From Chrysoporthe austroafricana (lineage: Eukaryota > Ascomycota > Sordariomycetes > Diaporthales > Cryphonectriaceae): a DNA stretch of 64,000 nt. The stretch lies in assembly GCA_001051155.2 (NCBI GenBank), contig JYIP02000002.1:503583-567582 (forward strand), written 5' to 3'. Below the pieces are notes generated by a model that saw nothing but the letters and a program-made list of their open reading frames with translations, was not told where the DNA came from and made no database searches. Each line of letters opens with the position of its first letter. Position 1 is the first letter of the stretch. Made by a program: the position numbers and the translations under genes. Positions 37,477-48,315 of the stretch are shown one piece after another.

Positions 37477-38772
37477 TTATTTGCCCTCCCTCTCCTTCTC
37501 CTTGGCCTTCGCCGCCTTGAACTCCTTCACCCACCCATCCGCCTTCGCCTTCGGCACCACGTAGATCTTGACCACGCCGTCCACCACCTCCACGTTGTCC
37601 ATGCTCAGCACCTTCACCAGCGCCACCTTCTTGCCCACCCTGACCAGCCCGCTACTGGCCGTCTCCATGAAGCACTCGACCCCGCTCGCGCTGTACTCCC
37701 CCTCCCGGTCCCAGGGCAGCGGGAAGACGTAGCCAAAGTGCTGCATGAGGCTCTCCTTCTCGCTGAAGGCCTTGATGAAGTCGCTCTCGTAGTGCGCCGG
37801 GTACAGCAGCACGGTCGGGAACGTCAGGACCACCCCGCCGCCGGCCTGCGCGCCGTCCGCGACGGCCTCGAGCCTCGCGTCGCCCATGTCCGGCGGCCGC
37901 GCCGACCTGCGCACCGTGATGTGCCGCTCCCGCAGCGCCTCGCGCAGCACGGTCTCGCGCGCCGCCGCCTCGCGGCCCCTGCGCTCCTCGTCGGCCCTCT
38001 TCCTCGCGTCCGCCTCCGCCCGCGCGATGATCTCCCGCGCGACCGCCCGCAGCGGGCCGTTCTCCCCGTCGACCGCCAGCCCGCCCGCGCACGCCTCGTC
38101 CGCCTCCGCGACCTTGCCCACGGCCAGCAGCGCCCGGGCGGACCGGTACCACGCCTTGACGTTGCGGCTGTTGAGCCTCAGCGCGGCGTTACAGTCCAGG
38201 TAGCAGCTCCGGTAGTTCCTGAGCTCCAGCTGGCACGCCGCGCGGTTCACGTACAGCGTCTCCAGCACGCCCTTCTGCCGGGCGACCTCCTCGGCCGCGT
38301 TGCCGTCCGGGTCGCCCTCCCGCGGCGGCCGCCCCGCCGCCCGGCGCTTCTCCTCGGCCGCTATGACCGCGATGCCCCGCCCGTAGAACTCGGCCGCGTC
38401 GCTCCAGCGCTTCTCGCGGAAGGCCTCGTTGCCGCTGCCCTTGAAGTCCGTCGCGTTCTCGAGCGGGGTGCCCTCGTACGCCAGGGCCTGCAGGGCCTCT
38501 AGGTGCTCGTTGTCCTCCTCGAGCTCCGTCATGAATAGCGGCAACTTGTTGAGGTCCGCGAGGATCTCATCGACGGACTTGCCCGCGTTGTGAGCGAGCT
38601 GCGGCGGGAGGGCCGGCGCGGGGACGGGAGGGCGCGACGGGCCCATCTGGACTGGTGGTGGTGTTGGTGTGTTTTCATCTTGTGGCTGTGGGGGTGCTGG
38701 TGTCGATCGAGACGGGTCCTCTAAGACCTTGAGGGAGGTGTCTATTTTGCCGGTGATCTCCTCTAGGTGCAT
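37477..38772 (-). CDS. cns1: Hsp90/Hsp70 co-chaperone CNS1-like TPR protein (TTC4 family)
   Basis: A cytosolic co-chaperone whose TPR domain binds the C-terminal EEVD of Hsp90/Hsp70 and which is essential in yeast. Single exon, 431 aa, close to the family's usual 385-430. A Pro-rich segment (residues 20-60) precedes the family block VDEILADLNKLPLFMTELEE. TPR helices follow from about 105 (ATDFKGSGNEAFREKRWSDA) to about 240, with a charged Ala/Glu/Arg insertion in the first repeat (about 138-162). Then comes the C-terminal wheel domain, with FPTVLLYPAHYESDF and a conserved FGYVFPLPWD. The Lys/Glu-rich end is usual. GC content is clearly higher than in neighbouring genes, especially in the third codon position. 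The start is the only Met before the conserved block that gives a normal length. Confidence 0.88.
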   Translation of the reverse strand: MHLEEITGKIDTSLKVLEDPSRSTPAPPQPQDENTPTPPPVQMGPSRPPVPAPALPPQLAHNAGKSVDEILADLNKLPLFMTELEEDNEHLEALQALAYEGTPLENATDFKGSGNEAFREKRWSDAAEFYGRGIAVIAAEEKRRAAGRPPREGDPDGNAAEEVARQKGVLETLYVNRAACQLELRNYRSCYLDCNAALRLNSRNVKAWYRSARALLAVGKVAEADEACAGGLAVDGENGPLRAVAREIIARAEADARKRADEERRGREAAARETVLREALRERHITVRRSARPPDMGDARLEAVADGAQAGGGVVLTFPTVLLYPAHYESDFIKAFSEKESLMQHFGYVFPLPWDREGEYSASGVECFMETASSGLVRVGKKVALVKVLSMDNVEVVDGVVKIYVVPKAKADGWVKEFKAAKAKEKEREGK

Positions 38773-39869
38773 CTTGAGTGAGCGTCGACCGAGATCGAGG
38801 CCGGTAGTGTTCTGAAGACCCGTTTTTGCTTCCCAGTACTGGCGCGAGAATTATTTTGGAAATGCCTCTGAGTAGTGTCGGATCTGCCAGCCTCGACTTT
38901 GACGCATCCACATGTGTTTGTGATCGTCTGTGGATTTCAGATGGACCTATGAGAGTCTGGTGTGACTGAGAATTTGGATGAAATTCTTGAGTTTGGAGGC
39001 GGGGCGACGGCAACTTTCTGAAGATTTCTATCGGTTGCGGTCTATGAGACGCCGCGCGAGGCCTCACTTAGTTGCCGTAGCTAATATGCAGAGCAGAAGA
39101 AAATAATTTTTTTACTGAGGGAATGATAAAAGGCTTCGATGAGGACTCACCTTCATACTCAACTAGACGAATAAGAACTTCCTTGATTCACTATGCTAGA
39201 CGCCATCGATTTCCGTCGTCGTCGTCGTCCCATACGAGAGGGTTAGGGTTTGGGACCTGAGCCATACGAAGTATAGACGCTCTCCAACACACTTGACTCA
39301 ATTCTCCCACCCGGCGAGGATGAGAACGGCACTGCTTTTTTCGTGTCTCTGGCTGTCTAGCGGACTGCTATCGGAGACGCGCGCATCTTGTGTCTGCTTT
39401 CCAGACCTGCGGTACGATATTATCTTGCCCCCTCTAGAAGGACTGCAACGAGGGGCTTAATAGGGATATCTGCTCTATTTCACCATACAATTATATTATC
39501 ACGACCTACCTATCAGGTGTACTGATGCAGTTTTCTTTCTCCCTTCGAGAACGAACCCGGACACCAGTGCTAGACCACCTGAACGAACGCTTGATGCTAC
39601 CATACAGGACCAGACTCCGAACCCCAGACAAGAATGAATTACAAGTCGCTTTTTTGGAACCCCCCAGAACACCTTTCGAAGCATGAGAACGCCGTCACAA
39701 TTTTTGATAGTCGTCTCTCGTCATGTCGTCAAGCACATGCACTGCACATCAGCCTGCTCTCGATGACTCCTTACCATTCTCCCCACTCCATCTTTTCCAC
39801 CCTGCCGGAATTGTTCAGTACCATCTCTCATGCAGGGCCCATGTCTGCTCGGGCTGCAGCTGGAGGCCC
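38773..39869. other. Intergenic region
   Basis: This lies between two minus-strand genes. It holds the CNS1 promoter and the 3' region of the transporter gene. A short A/T-rich stretch occurs at about 39090-39130. No gene was seen. Confidence 0.6.
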
Positions 39870-41892
39870 CTAGTCTTCGTCATTATCATTCAGAGCCTTG
39901 ACGGTCACAGTGTGTGTTGTCTTCGGCATCGAATCGAAGCTCTGCACCTCCCGGGAATGATGGTCCACGGCTTTGGTCCGCTCAACAGAAAAGCACTGGA
40001 ACGATCCGATGAGCGCAACAAGAGCACTCCCCCACCACGCCAGGGCGGTACAGTCCATCCGGCTGCCAATCGTGTAGAGGAAGCCTGCCACAGGAGGAGC
40101 GATCATCCGGCATGCCGCACCAGCGCTGGCGGCAAAGCCGTTGACCTTGCCCAGCATACCGGAGCTCGGCGTGGCCTCCTTGATGAGGATGAGAAGGAGC
40201 GGGTAGACGATAATAGAAAAGACGTCCCGAACCGCCAAGCAGACATAGAGAGCAGGGTATAGCAGAGCCTCGGGTGCCCAGATGAGGAAGGGCATCAAGA
40301 CGCAAGCGATGGGATGAAGAACGGTGGCAATGATGAACAGCCGGAAGACACCAATCTTTTCAGCGGCGATAGGGAAGATGACGGCCTGGATGAAAAGCGC
40401 AATAGCCCCATTGAACGCCATGATGACCCCAACAGCGTTCATAGAGAGACCGAGGCCGCCAGGAAAGTAGAGAAGGTCGAGTCGAGGACTCGACCCGGAC
40501 AGAGGTGCCCTTTCGTCTTCAAGGAAAATGGGGAGAAGATGATCGTAGCACATTGCGTGGTAAGTCTCCAGACAAAAAAGTTAGCATAGGGGTTTGAAGA
40601 GACTTTGGTTGGGATGATGCAACTGATTTTAATGGCATCCACTAGATGCATTTTCCGACGATCCTTTGAAGCACGAGCGTCGTCTCTACAGTGGCGGATA
40701 GTAACCCGTGAGCGGCGGGAGAGGTACCGCGAAGTGTTTTTAGCCACTGTTCTGAATAGTCACGAAAGAAACTTACATAGATGGACAGGCTGACGACAAG
40801 GGCCATGATGCGCTTGTTCGAGAAGATCTTGTACGCGACCGCCTTCTCCGGTTCCTCAGGGGCCTTTCCTGCCTCTGGGGTCTGCGTCCGAAAGGTGCCA
40901 TACGCCGGAGCACGGATATCAACGGCAGGACGCTTAATGGCATCAGAGGTCTCCCTCAGCGGCGTCTCTTCGGACATGAAGGCATCAGCCTGAAGAAGAA
41001 CTCGCGGGCTAATCTCGGGATGCGTCTCTTCCAGCAAGAAGTAGCCGAGGACAATGCTGACGAGGAGGAGTGCAGTGCAGATCAGGTTGGGGAGGAGGTA
41101 CGGAAACCTGTCAAACAGACTCCCTCGCGGGAACACATTCGGCCATGTCTCGTGAGGGTCTGCGAAGGTGCCTCCGATGCAAGGGCCCACGATGGTACCG
41201 ATAGACCAGACGAATGGCATGATGGAGTACGCCCGCGCTTCTCAAGTTAGCGTACTGTCGAGTCCATCGGTGCGGTGCTTACCGCAGTCAGGCAGGAGAT
41301 AGGTAACTCACGCTCCTAGGCAAGGTTAGTAGGAAGTCTCTCAGAACCGCAGGGAAAGAGCTCGGTCTCGAGGCTGGGGAGGCTTACATGTTCAGGTTTC
41401 TTCACAAGCTCGCCGACCATCGTCTGGATGACGCCAATGTTGCCGTTGAGAGCGCCGCCGAAGATTCGTCCCAGCAGAGCCACCCAGATGTTGGAGGCAA
41501 AACCAAGAACCAGCATGCTGATCATGGTGCCAACGCATCCGAAGAGGAGGACCGGTTTGCGGCCGATCCGATCAGAGACACCGCCCCAGTACATGCCCAT
41601 CACGGCCTCCGCGAGGGCGAAGGACGAGATGAGCAGGCCAGAATAGGTGGATGCATCTTCCTCGTTGCCGACCTTGAACCTCTTGACGAGCTGCCAGGCA
41701 TAGGGAAAGACGGAGGTGAGGGCGATAGGCTCCGCGAGGCGAACAATGGCTGGCGAGGAGTCAGCACAACATGCTCCTGGCCCTGATTGTCGAGAGGCAG
41801 GACAGGGCAGGGGAGAACGCACCGAGCAGAAACAGCTGTAGCGTGGGGAAGCCGTCCGGGTTTCGGATAGATCCCTGCTTCGTTAGGTTCAT
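39870..41892 (-). CDS. MFS transporter, ZIFL-like / DHA1 drug-H+ antiporter type
   Basis: A twelve-helix major facilitator of the plasma or vacuolar membrane; the substrate is unknown. Exons are 41892-41823, 41749-41388, 41315-41312, 41237-40777 and 40565-39870, giving 530 aa. The N-terminus is short (MNLTKQGSIRNPDGFPTLQL) and leads straight into RLAEPIALTSVFPYAW, typical of the group. The loop 2-3 signature is GGVSDRIGRKPVLLFG. A loop of about 65 residues joins the two six-helix halves, and the second half begins IYTYHAMCYDHLLPIF. The third exon is only four bases (GAGC). With it the protein reads KKPEHEPRAYSIMPFVW, which is the family sequence; without it the frame fails. Both flanking introns (72 and 74 nt) have proper donors, CTAAC branch sites and AG ends. 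The exon-by-exon frame closes perfectly. Confidence 0.87.
41312..41315 (-). other. 4-nt microexon of the MFS transporter gene
   Basis: The bases GAGC on the minus strand lie between an intron ending CCTAG (branch ACTAAC) and an intron starting GTGAGT (branch GCTAAC, end GAAG). They supply the Glu codon and the first base of the Pro codon in HEPRAYS. Confidence 0.75.
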
Positions 41893-41988
41893 TGCCCGTG
41901 ATAAAATATTCTCAGTCTTACGACTTGGGACACAACACTATGACAGATGGACCGAAGTGCAAGTGCAAAGTGAAGTGCCGTATGTGTG

Positions 41989-41993
<5 letters not shown>

Positions 41994-42060
<67 letters not shown>
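41994..42060. repeat. (TG)n dinucleotide microsatellite
   Basis: More than 30 TG units lie about 100 bp upstream of the transporter start codon, within its promoter or leader. It is likely to vary in length between strains and could form Z-DNA. Confidence 0.95.
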
Positions 42061-42061
<1 letters not shown>

Positions 42062-43078
42062 CGGTGGGCTCCCGCAGTTCCTGACAGACTGGTGGCGGAG
42101 CAGAGCAGGTCGAGATGTCACAGATAAAAGAGGGAGAAAGAGAGGGCTGGGGGCGGGCCGCAGTTCAAGATTTATAGACGGTAGTATAGTAGAGCCCAAC
42201 GGAAAAAGAGATCTGCTCACAACAGGTGCTGGCTGCAGCAGGAAGAGGGAGGGTGGCGACGGTGTGTACGGTGAGAGGAGAGGCGAGAGACGGGGTGGAC
42301 GAGACGGATGAAATATATTTCTGTCGTGCGCCGTGTGTCGATCCCGCGGGTATGCCCAGTAAGTACTGGAGGTCCCACTTAACGCCAGGCTGTGGGTACC
42401 ATGCACAGAGCCTTCGAGGTGTGCAGTGCGTACCATCACCCTAGCGCACCCGTCCTAGCGCCGGCGCCAGCATGAATAGGTACCATAGTACTTACGGAAC
42501 TTATCTGGCAGTCGGGAGGACCAGGAAGTCCTTCTGGCCATGATAGGGCCTGGGGTGGCCTTCTTGCCCAGCGGCGGATTCCCCTCACGCATGCCCCAGC
42601 CTTGCGTACGTCCGTACAGAATGCTTGAGAGGTTAGGGTGTAGACCACTTCTGAGGCCGATCCGATGTAGGGCCCCCAGAGCCTGGGACCACACGAAGTA
42701 CGGACTTCATCATCATCTCACAATATCGTGGGATGACAGATAAAATTCAGGACCGGCGGCGGGAGGAGCGTCGTCTGTTGTGAAGATGATATCGGTATGG
42801 AACGGTCGAGATTGGTGGATGTCTGCGGGAATGCAGGTGGGACAGGGACGGCCAATCCCTGCCTAGGTGGTCCCCCAGTTGGTACCACAGCTCACTGGGT
42901 GTGCCGTGGGTATGTACCGTAGTACTTCGGTGCTAAGCCTGACACCTGCTGTGGGCTAAGTACTGGGTAATGCACGTCTGCGGCGGGACGCGGATGATCC
43001 CACTGCAGCAGAGGCAGGGATCTGGAGGGACACTGGAGGGTCCACCACACTGCAAGGCCCTGGGAGGGTTGTCTTAGT

Positions 43079-43118
<40 letters not shown>

Positions 43119-45738
43119 CCTCCCCTCACCACCCCGGTTTNTTTTTTTTTTTTTTTTTTTTTTTTTTTACGTTGCTTTTTCCCCCCCAGCCCTCCAACGG
43201 TCTGCTATAGCCTCCCCAGAGAACGACAACCAGTCATCATCACAAGCCCGCTGCTAATCCACGACAGCCGCCGCCTCGTCTCGACCGCCTGCTACCCGAG
43301 ATCTCCACAGCCGCAGTTAGCATGATCTATCGTCTCGCGTGCATGCCCAACTAGCGCCTGTGAACTTGGTCATGAGCCCACATCATTTCCCGGATGGCAC
43401 ACGGATCTCGGTCCGGCAACTGTTATCGGTCATCTCAGAGGAAGAAGAGAAGGGCCAAAAAAGCTGTCACACAGGATGAAAAGAGAAAAAAAGAGAGATG
43501 TGAGAGGAGGGGCAAGAAGCGGTGACTCTCTCCGTCGGCCCCTCCCCTCCCTCCATGTCCTGAGTCGCGACTAGCCTCCAGACTCTCAGCCTGCCCGCCT
43601 GTCTTGTTGCTCGTCCGGCCCCCCCTTCTCTAGGCCAGGCATACGTGCTCTGTTCATCCCTAGACCCTTCGTGAGTCGTCCGTCTTCCCTGCTTGCATCT
43701 GCAGTCTGGCGCCCGCGCTTGTCCGTACGTAGTATGTGACACCAGCTGCTGTGTGTACGGACGAATATCGGTCGCAGCAGCAACAGCAGCAGGCCCCCCT
43801 GGCGGGAACGGCGATCGGGGTGGACTAGAACCATCGGCGGCGCCCTCGTCTCTGTGGGCCGCATCTGGACCCGAGTCCATGCGTTGCTGTGCCATGGACT
43901 TACCTACGGAGCACGGATCGGCTGAATCCTGGTTGGTCCTGTGGGGCCACGGCAGCACAATGCTTCCCCAGGTTCCTCCATCGACTGTTGTCTGCCACCG
44001 TAGCCTCGCCTGCTCCCCGCTGGGCGAGCGATCTGATGCGCGCCCGGCGGGGTCCAGAGGCCTCTCGCGGCGTGACCGTTGCATCAACCTCGATGTGTAT
44101 GTGGCCTGCTTCACGGCGCCGGCGAGTCATCCAGCGTCGCACGATACTGTGCCGCCCGGGCTGCTGACGGCCATCGGCGTGAGATAAGGGCATGCCATAC
44201 GGGGTGGGATCACCGCAGTTGGCGGCGGCTCTGCAGTGCTGAATTGGGTTCACCTTCCCAGCCGTTATCGGTGAAGGATCACCGCCCCTCTTACTCGTGC
44301 GCGCGCACAGGCGCTCCTCTCCGTTCTCTGGCAGGTGTGGCAGGTGTGCATAGAGAGAACGTCCGTAGTCTGCATAGCAGTATGCATTGCGTACAGCCAC
44401 ATGCAGCGACCAGGGCGGCCGCACGCTCGAGGCCTCTCCAGGCCCGGCCTGGTCCACGTGCTGGTCCGAGATGCTGCGCGTCCCAGGGCGACAGCTGCCG
44501 CCAGGACGCTGGGCCCGGCCAGGATCCGCGTTTCTGCTGCTGGGGTCACCGCCTCCCTTCGCACTGGCAGTGCAGCGCACGTCTTGGTGTCGCGATATCA
44601 GCGCCGTTATCGGCACAGCTCTGGCCTCATGAGCCTGCTGCTAGTGCCAGACGGGAGGAAAACCTCCGCGGCTCCCGATCCGGAGGGGACAGAGTTAAGT
44701 GCCAGCGCCGCCGCGACACAGCCGCGCCAGAAGCTGCCCCGAGCCCAGAAAACCCAAACCATCCCATCCGGCCATCTCAGACCAAGGCTTTCGCGTTTCG
44801 GACGGCTTGAAGATGCGGCTCAAGCACCCCTGTCGGTGCCACCCTGTCTTCCCCGGACTCCGACCCACCCTCTAGGTTCCCTCGTGGGGGTCCCTCAAAT
44901 TAAACTCGAGAAAAGATCACCAAACCCCACGACGATACATGAGCACGCAATAGACCATCGAAACGGCCTCGGATTGAGACTGGACGCGGCACGGGTACTC
45001 CCGCCCCTGAGCCCGCCGCGTGTGGCTGGCTGGCCCGCCGGATCGTTGAGCACAAGTTCTGTCTCGACGCAGAGTGGATCACCTGCAGATGGTACAATCA
45101 AGAGCTGCAGGCCCCGGAGCCAGACGGCGAGCCAGTTGCTCGGGCTGCATGCGCTCTTACAAGGCCTTCTAGTCGGTTGTTGACGAGCAGAGAGAGGCTC
45201 GGACTCGAGCGCGTCGTCCTCGATTTGGGCTCATGTCCAGCCTCCCTCGCCAGGCGCAGACGAGATTCCAGCGTGTCCAGCACAGGCCTATCTGGTCTTG
45301 ATAAGAGCGAACCCGATAACCATCTGAGGCGTGTGTATGTCGAGATCGGCTGTGCGTTCTAGCAATGTGAAACACAATGCGTGCTATATAGTTCGCCTCT
45401 GGTTCCCCTGGCTTGCTCCCGCCTCCTGATCCCCTCATTCGTCTGCTCTCGTGCCCCTTTCTTGGAAGCCTCTTCGTGCATTTTGTTTTTATGCTTTGCT
45501 GTTGGGGATCTGGATCTCTGTACGTCAGCCGGCGTCACCGGCTGCAGCCCCCAGTTGCTTGATGTGGCAAGGCTATGCGGTGCACGGGTCACGCCGTGCC
45601 CCTATCGTGCTTGACCGGACCACGGCATCGTAATACAGTATAAACCACGGTTTTTATTTTATTTTTACTACTTTTTTTTTTCCCTCCCCTTTTTGTCCAT
45701 AGCCTCCCACCTCCCATCTGGCCATATCCTTCCGACCT
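42061..45738. other. 3.7 kb region without recognisable genes, with low-quality poly-T segment
   Basis: It separates two divergent genes (transporter - and F-box-like +). It contains several GTACC...AGTACTT-type motifs at 42360-42960, two long T tracts around an unresolved base (43079-43168), and GC-rich sequence to 45300. ORFs reach 282 codons (44335-45183 +), but overlapping ORFs run in all frames, as expected of GC-rich noncoding DNA, and no motif was found. The last 100 bp before 45739 are A/T-rich, with a T run at 45671-45680, and look like a core promoter. Confidence 0.5.
43079..43168. repeat. Two long T tracts flanking an ambiguous base
   Basis: About 39 T, a short C/A-rich spacer, one N at 43141, then 27 T. 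The unresolved base and the homopolymers point to a sequencing or assembly junction, or to a poly(A) tail of a retroposed sequence. No retroelement sequence was recognised beside it. Confidence 0.85.
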
Positions 45739-47156
45739 GTGGCTGCCTCGTCCGTTCTTGTTCTCCTCAAAGTGGCCTGGGCAGCGTCGCGGATATCTAC
45801 GTGTCGAGTCTTTCGCAGCATGTCTCCTGTGCCCAGAAGCCCAGGGATGGCCCTGCTGAGTCGGCTTTGTAGGAGGATACGAGGGACTCGATTGACTCTG
45901 CAGGGCCACCAGGAGGTGTCGGTGTCGGCCACGCCTCATGCTGCGGCGGCACCGACAAGCTCGGCTGTGCCCCGGATCTCCCTCCTTGATGTCCCCGCCG
46001 AAGTGCGCCTCAAGATCTACCACTACCTCTTCACGGACCTCATCGCAGAGCTCACAGACAACCTCTTCGCCGACTTCCTGGTATACGACCACCTGTACGA
46101 CGTCACGCCGAGCCACAAGCAAGCCTGCCAGTGGACCTCGGAGGGCGGGTGCCGCCGGGTGCTGCAGACGACCTGGATGTGCCGGGACCACCGGGACGCC
46201 ATCCGCGCCCTGGAGTCCCTCCGGTGCTATGGGTCGAAACAGCAGCTGATGAGGTTCTTCGGGGTCACCCGCTTCGAGCTGGCGATGATCCAGAACCCAG
46301 CCTTCAAGACGGCCGTCGACCGGGCCAATGCCACTGCCCGGGAAGACCCCTCGGGCAGCGGCCTCACCTCCATCCTGCGCGTGAACAACACGGTTTCTGC
46401 CGAGGCCCTCGAGACCCTGTGCGAGCACGCCGAGTTCGTGATCACTATTAAGGGTAGCCCTGACGTCGAGGACGAGAAGAGGAATGTCTACACGCGGGTC
46501 GACGGCGTGGGACCGCACCTGGCCCTTGCGAGCAGGCTGAAGATGAACGTCGTTCCCGATGACCTCCTATCTCTCGGAGAAAGCACAGATCTGACGACCC
46601 TTCCTGATGCCGCGGGCGCTCAAGACCGGCTCCTGCGACGGTTGGAGGCCGTCCTGGATGCGATCTCGCCTGGCAGCAGGCTGAGGTCTCTGGACATCTT
46701 TATAGGCCGTTCATGCCTACTTGTCGGGGACTCTACCCGTCTCGTCCTGGACATGCTCCAGGAACGGCTCAGCGCGAGGCCGCACAAGGATACCTGTGCC
46801 GTTAAGATCTATCTCGGGGATATCGGCAAAGAAGCCATCACCGATGAGCGGCTAGAAGTGCTTGCGAGGGCTGTCAACGGGTGAGTTAGTGGCCCTCTCT
46901 TTTTGCGTTGGCGCCAGGGGGGCACAATGTGCATCTCTGTCGGTGGTTGACGGCGGCATCTACAGCAAGAACATGGGACGCGGTCACAGGGCCCGGGTAC
47001 CCAAACGTCAACGGTACGCAGCGAACACCACTAGCAGACGGCTGTGGCGAGTTTAACCAATGGCCTAGAAATCCCTGGGAGCCCGAGGAATTGACCTTGG
47101 TACAAGTACGGCCTGGCGTGCTGATTGCTGAACCGGTGGTGAGGGTGGAGGACTAG
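45739..47156 (+). CDS. F-box-like fungal protein of unknown function
   Basis: The main exon is 45739-46882. At about residue 80 it has the leader ISLLDVPAEVRLKIYHYLF, an F-box-like helix common at the start of large fungal families of unknown role. The rest has conserved-looking Cys/His/Trp spacing (ACQWTSEGGCRRVLQTTWMC) and helical segments. It ends TGA if unspliced (381 aa, 46884). A second exon seems likely, because a coding-like frame with many Trp/Pro (WDAVTGPGYPNVNG, FNQWPRNPWEPEE) ends at 47156. It can be joined in phase by a GTGAGT donor at 46883 and an acceptor at 46919, but that intron would be only 37 nt. A longer intron to a CTACAG near 46965 joins a less protein-like frame. The true start may be the Met at 45820. 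The gene is real; its 3' structure is uncertain. Confidence 0.6.
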
Positions 47157-47306
47157 GCACCTGCCATACATAGGCCTCGTCAATGCGTCTATTGGTAAGT
47201 TGTCTACGTCTGTTCTGTATGCCCCGAAGCCGCTCTAAGGACACCGACGTCCGACCTCTCGGGCAGATATCCCGAAGCGGTCTCTACATGCGGTCAGGTG
47301 CGCTGG

Positions 47307-48315
47307 CTAATGCTTGTAGTCCATCTTGCCGGCCCCGATGAGCCCCCAGAACTCCTCAACAATTTGCCTCTGCCCCTCTGGCGCGCCTCTGACAGCCAGA
47401 TACACCCTCGCGTCCAAGGCCGGGTCCCAATCGCCCGGGTTTGCGCTGGCCATGATGCCCCCGGCCTCACTCAAGATACACCACCCGGCGCAGACGTCCC
47501 AGGCGTAACAGCCGCCCTCCCAATACAAATCCAGCTGGCCGGCGGCGACGGCGCACAGGTTCAGCGCCGCGGACCCCATGCTCCGCAGGCTGTGCACCAT
47601 GGCGCCGCCCGTCTCTTTGCTGGCGGCCAGCTTCCTGAAGACATCCGCCTTGAGGTCGTAGTTGTTGCCGTCCCGGGCCGAGCCCCATTCCACGGCGACC
47701 AGCGAGGTCGACAGGTCCCCCAGCGCCGGGGCCCTGCGGCCGTCCCCGTCCCCGCTCGCGGGCAGGCGCACCCTCTCGGCCCCCTTGGCGCCGCTCTGCA
47801 GCAGGCCTCTGGCGGCGAGCGCCGCGTTGCGCTGCACGTACGCGCCCTGGCCCTTGATCGCGGTGTATAGGACGTCCTGGAAGGGGTTGTAGACGACGCC
47901 GACGGAGGGGACCCTGTCGACGGCGAAGCCGAGGGAGATGCACGCGTGCGGGAAGCCGTGGATGAAGTTGGTCGTGCCGTCGATGGGGTCGACGATGAAG
48001 GTGGGCGCGGGGGTGATCTTGGTCTCGCCGGCGACGTACGTCTCCTCGCCCACGAAGGCGTAGGACGGATACAGGGCCGAGAGGCGGCTGGAGACGAGGC
48101 GCTCGACAGCCTGGTCTGTCTCGGTCACGATGTCGGCCGCTGGATCCGGGCAGCTGTCAGCTAATGGGCGCGGCTGTTCGGGGGCGAGGTCCCATACAGT
48201 TCAGCTTGGTCCCGGTTGAGATGCTGTTCGGGTTGGCGGCCGTGATCATGCGGCCTGCCTCGAAGGCGATTGCCAGCAGGTTGTCGTGGATCCCCTGCAG
48301 ATTGGGTTCCGCCAT
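47307..48315 (-). CDS. Inositol monophosphatase
   Basis: A Mg-dependent phosphatase releasing myo-inositol from inositol 1-phosphate; relatives include the quinate-cluster protein qa-X. Exons 48315-48198 and 48139-47307, with a 58-nt intron (GTATGG donor, AGCTGAC branch, CCAG acceptor), give 316 aa, the family's usual size. Metal and substrate motifs are complete: TETD after the intron, GEE (~70-72), DPIDGTTNF (90-98) and WDVCAGWCILSEAGG (~251-265). A short insertion rich in Gly/Asp/Ala sits near 150-165. Its stop lies 150 bp from the end of the convergent F-box-like gene. No quinate pathway gene is nearby, so a plain inositol role is the simplest reading. Confidence 0.93.

Noticed and set aside
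44335..45183. 282-codon plus-strand ORF
   Set aside because: Overlaps other ORFs in several frames, no motif, Ser/Pro/Arg-rich as expected of random GC-rich sequence.
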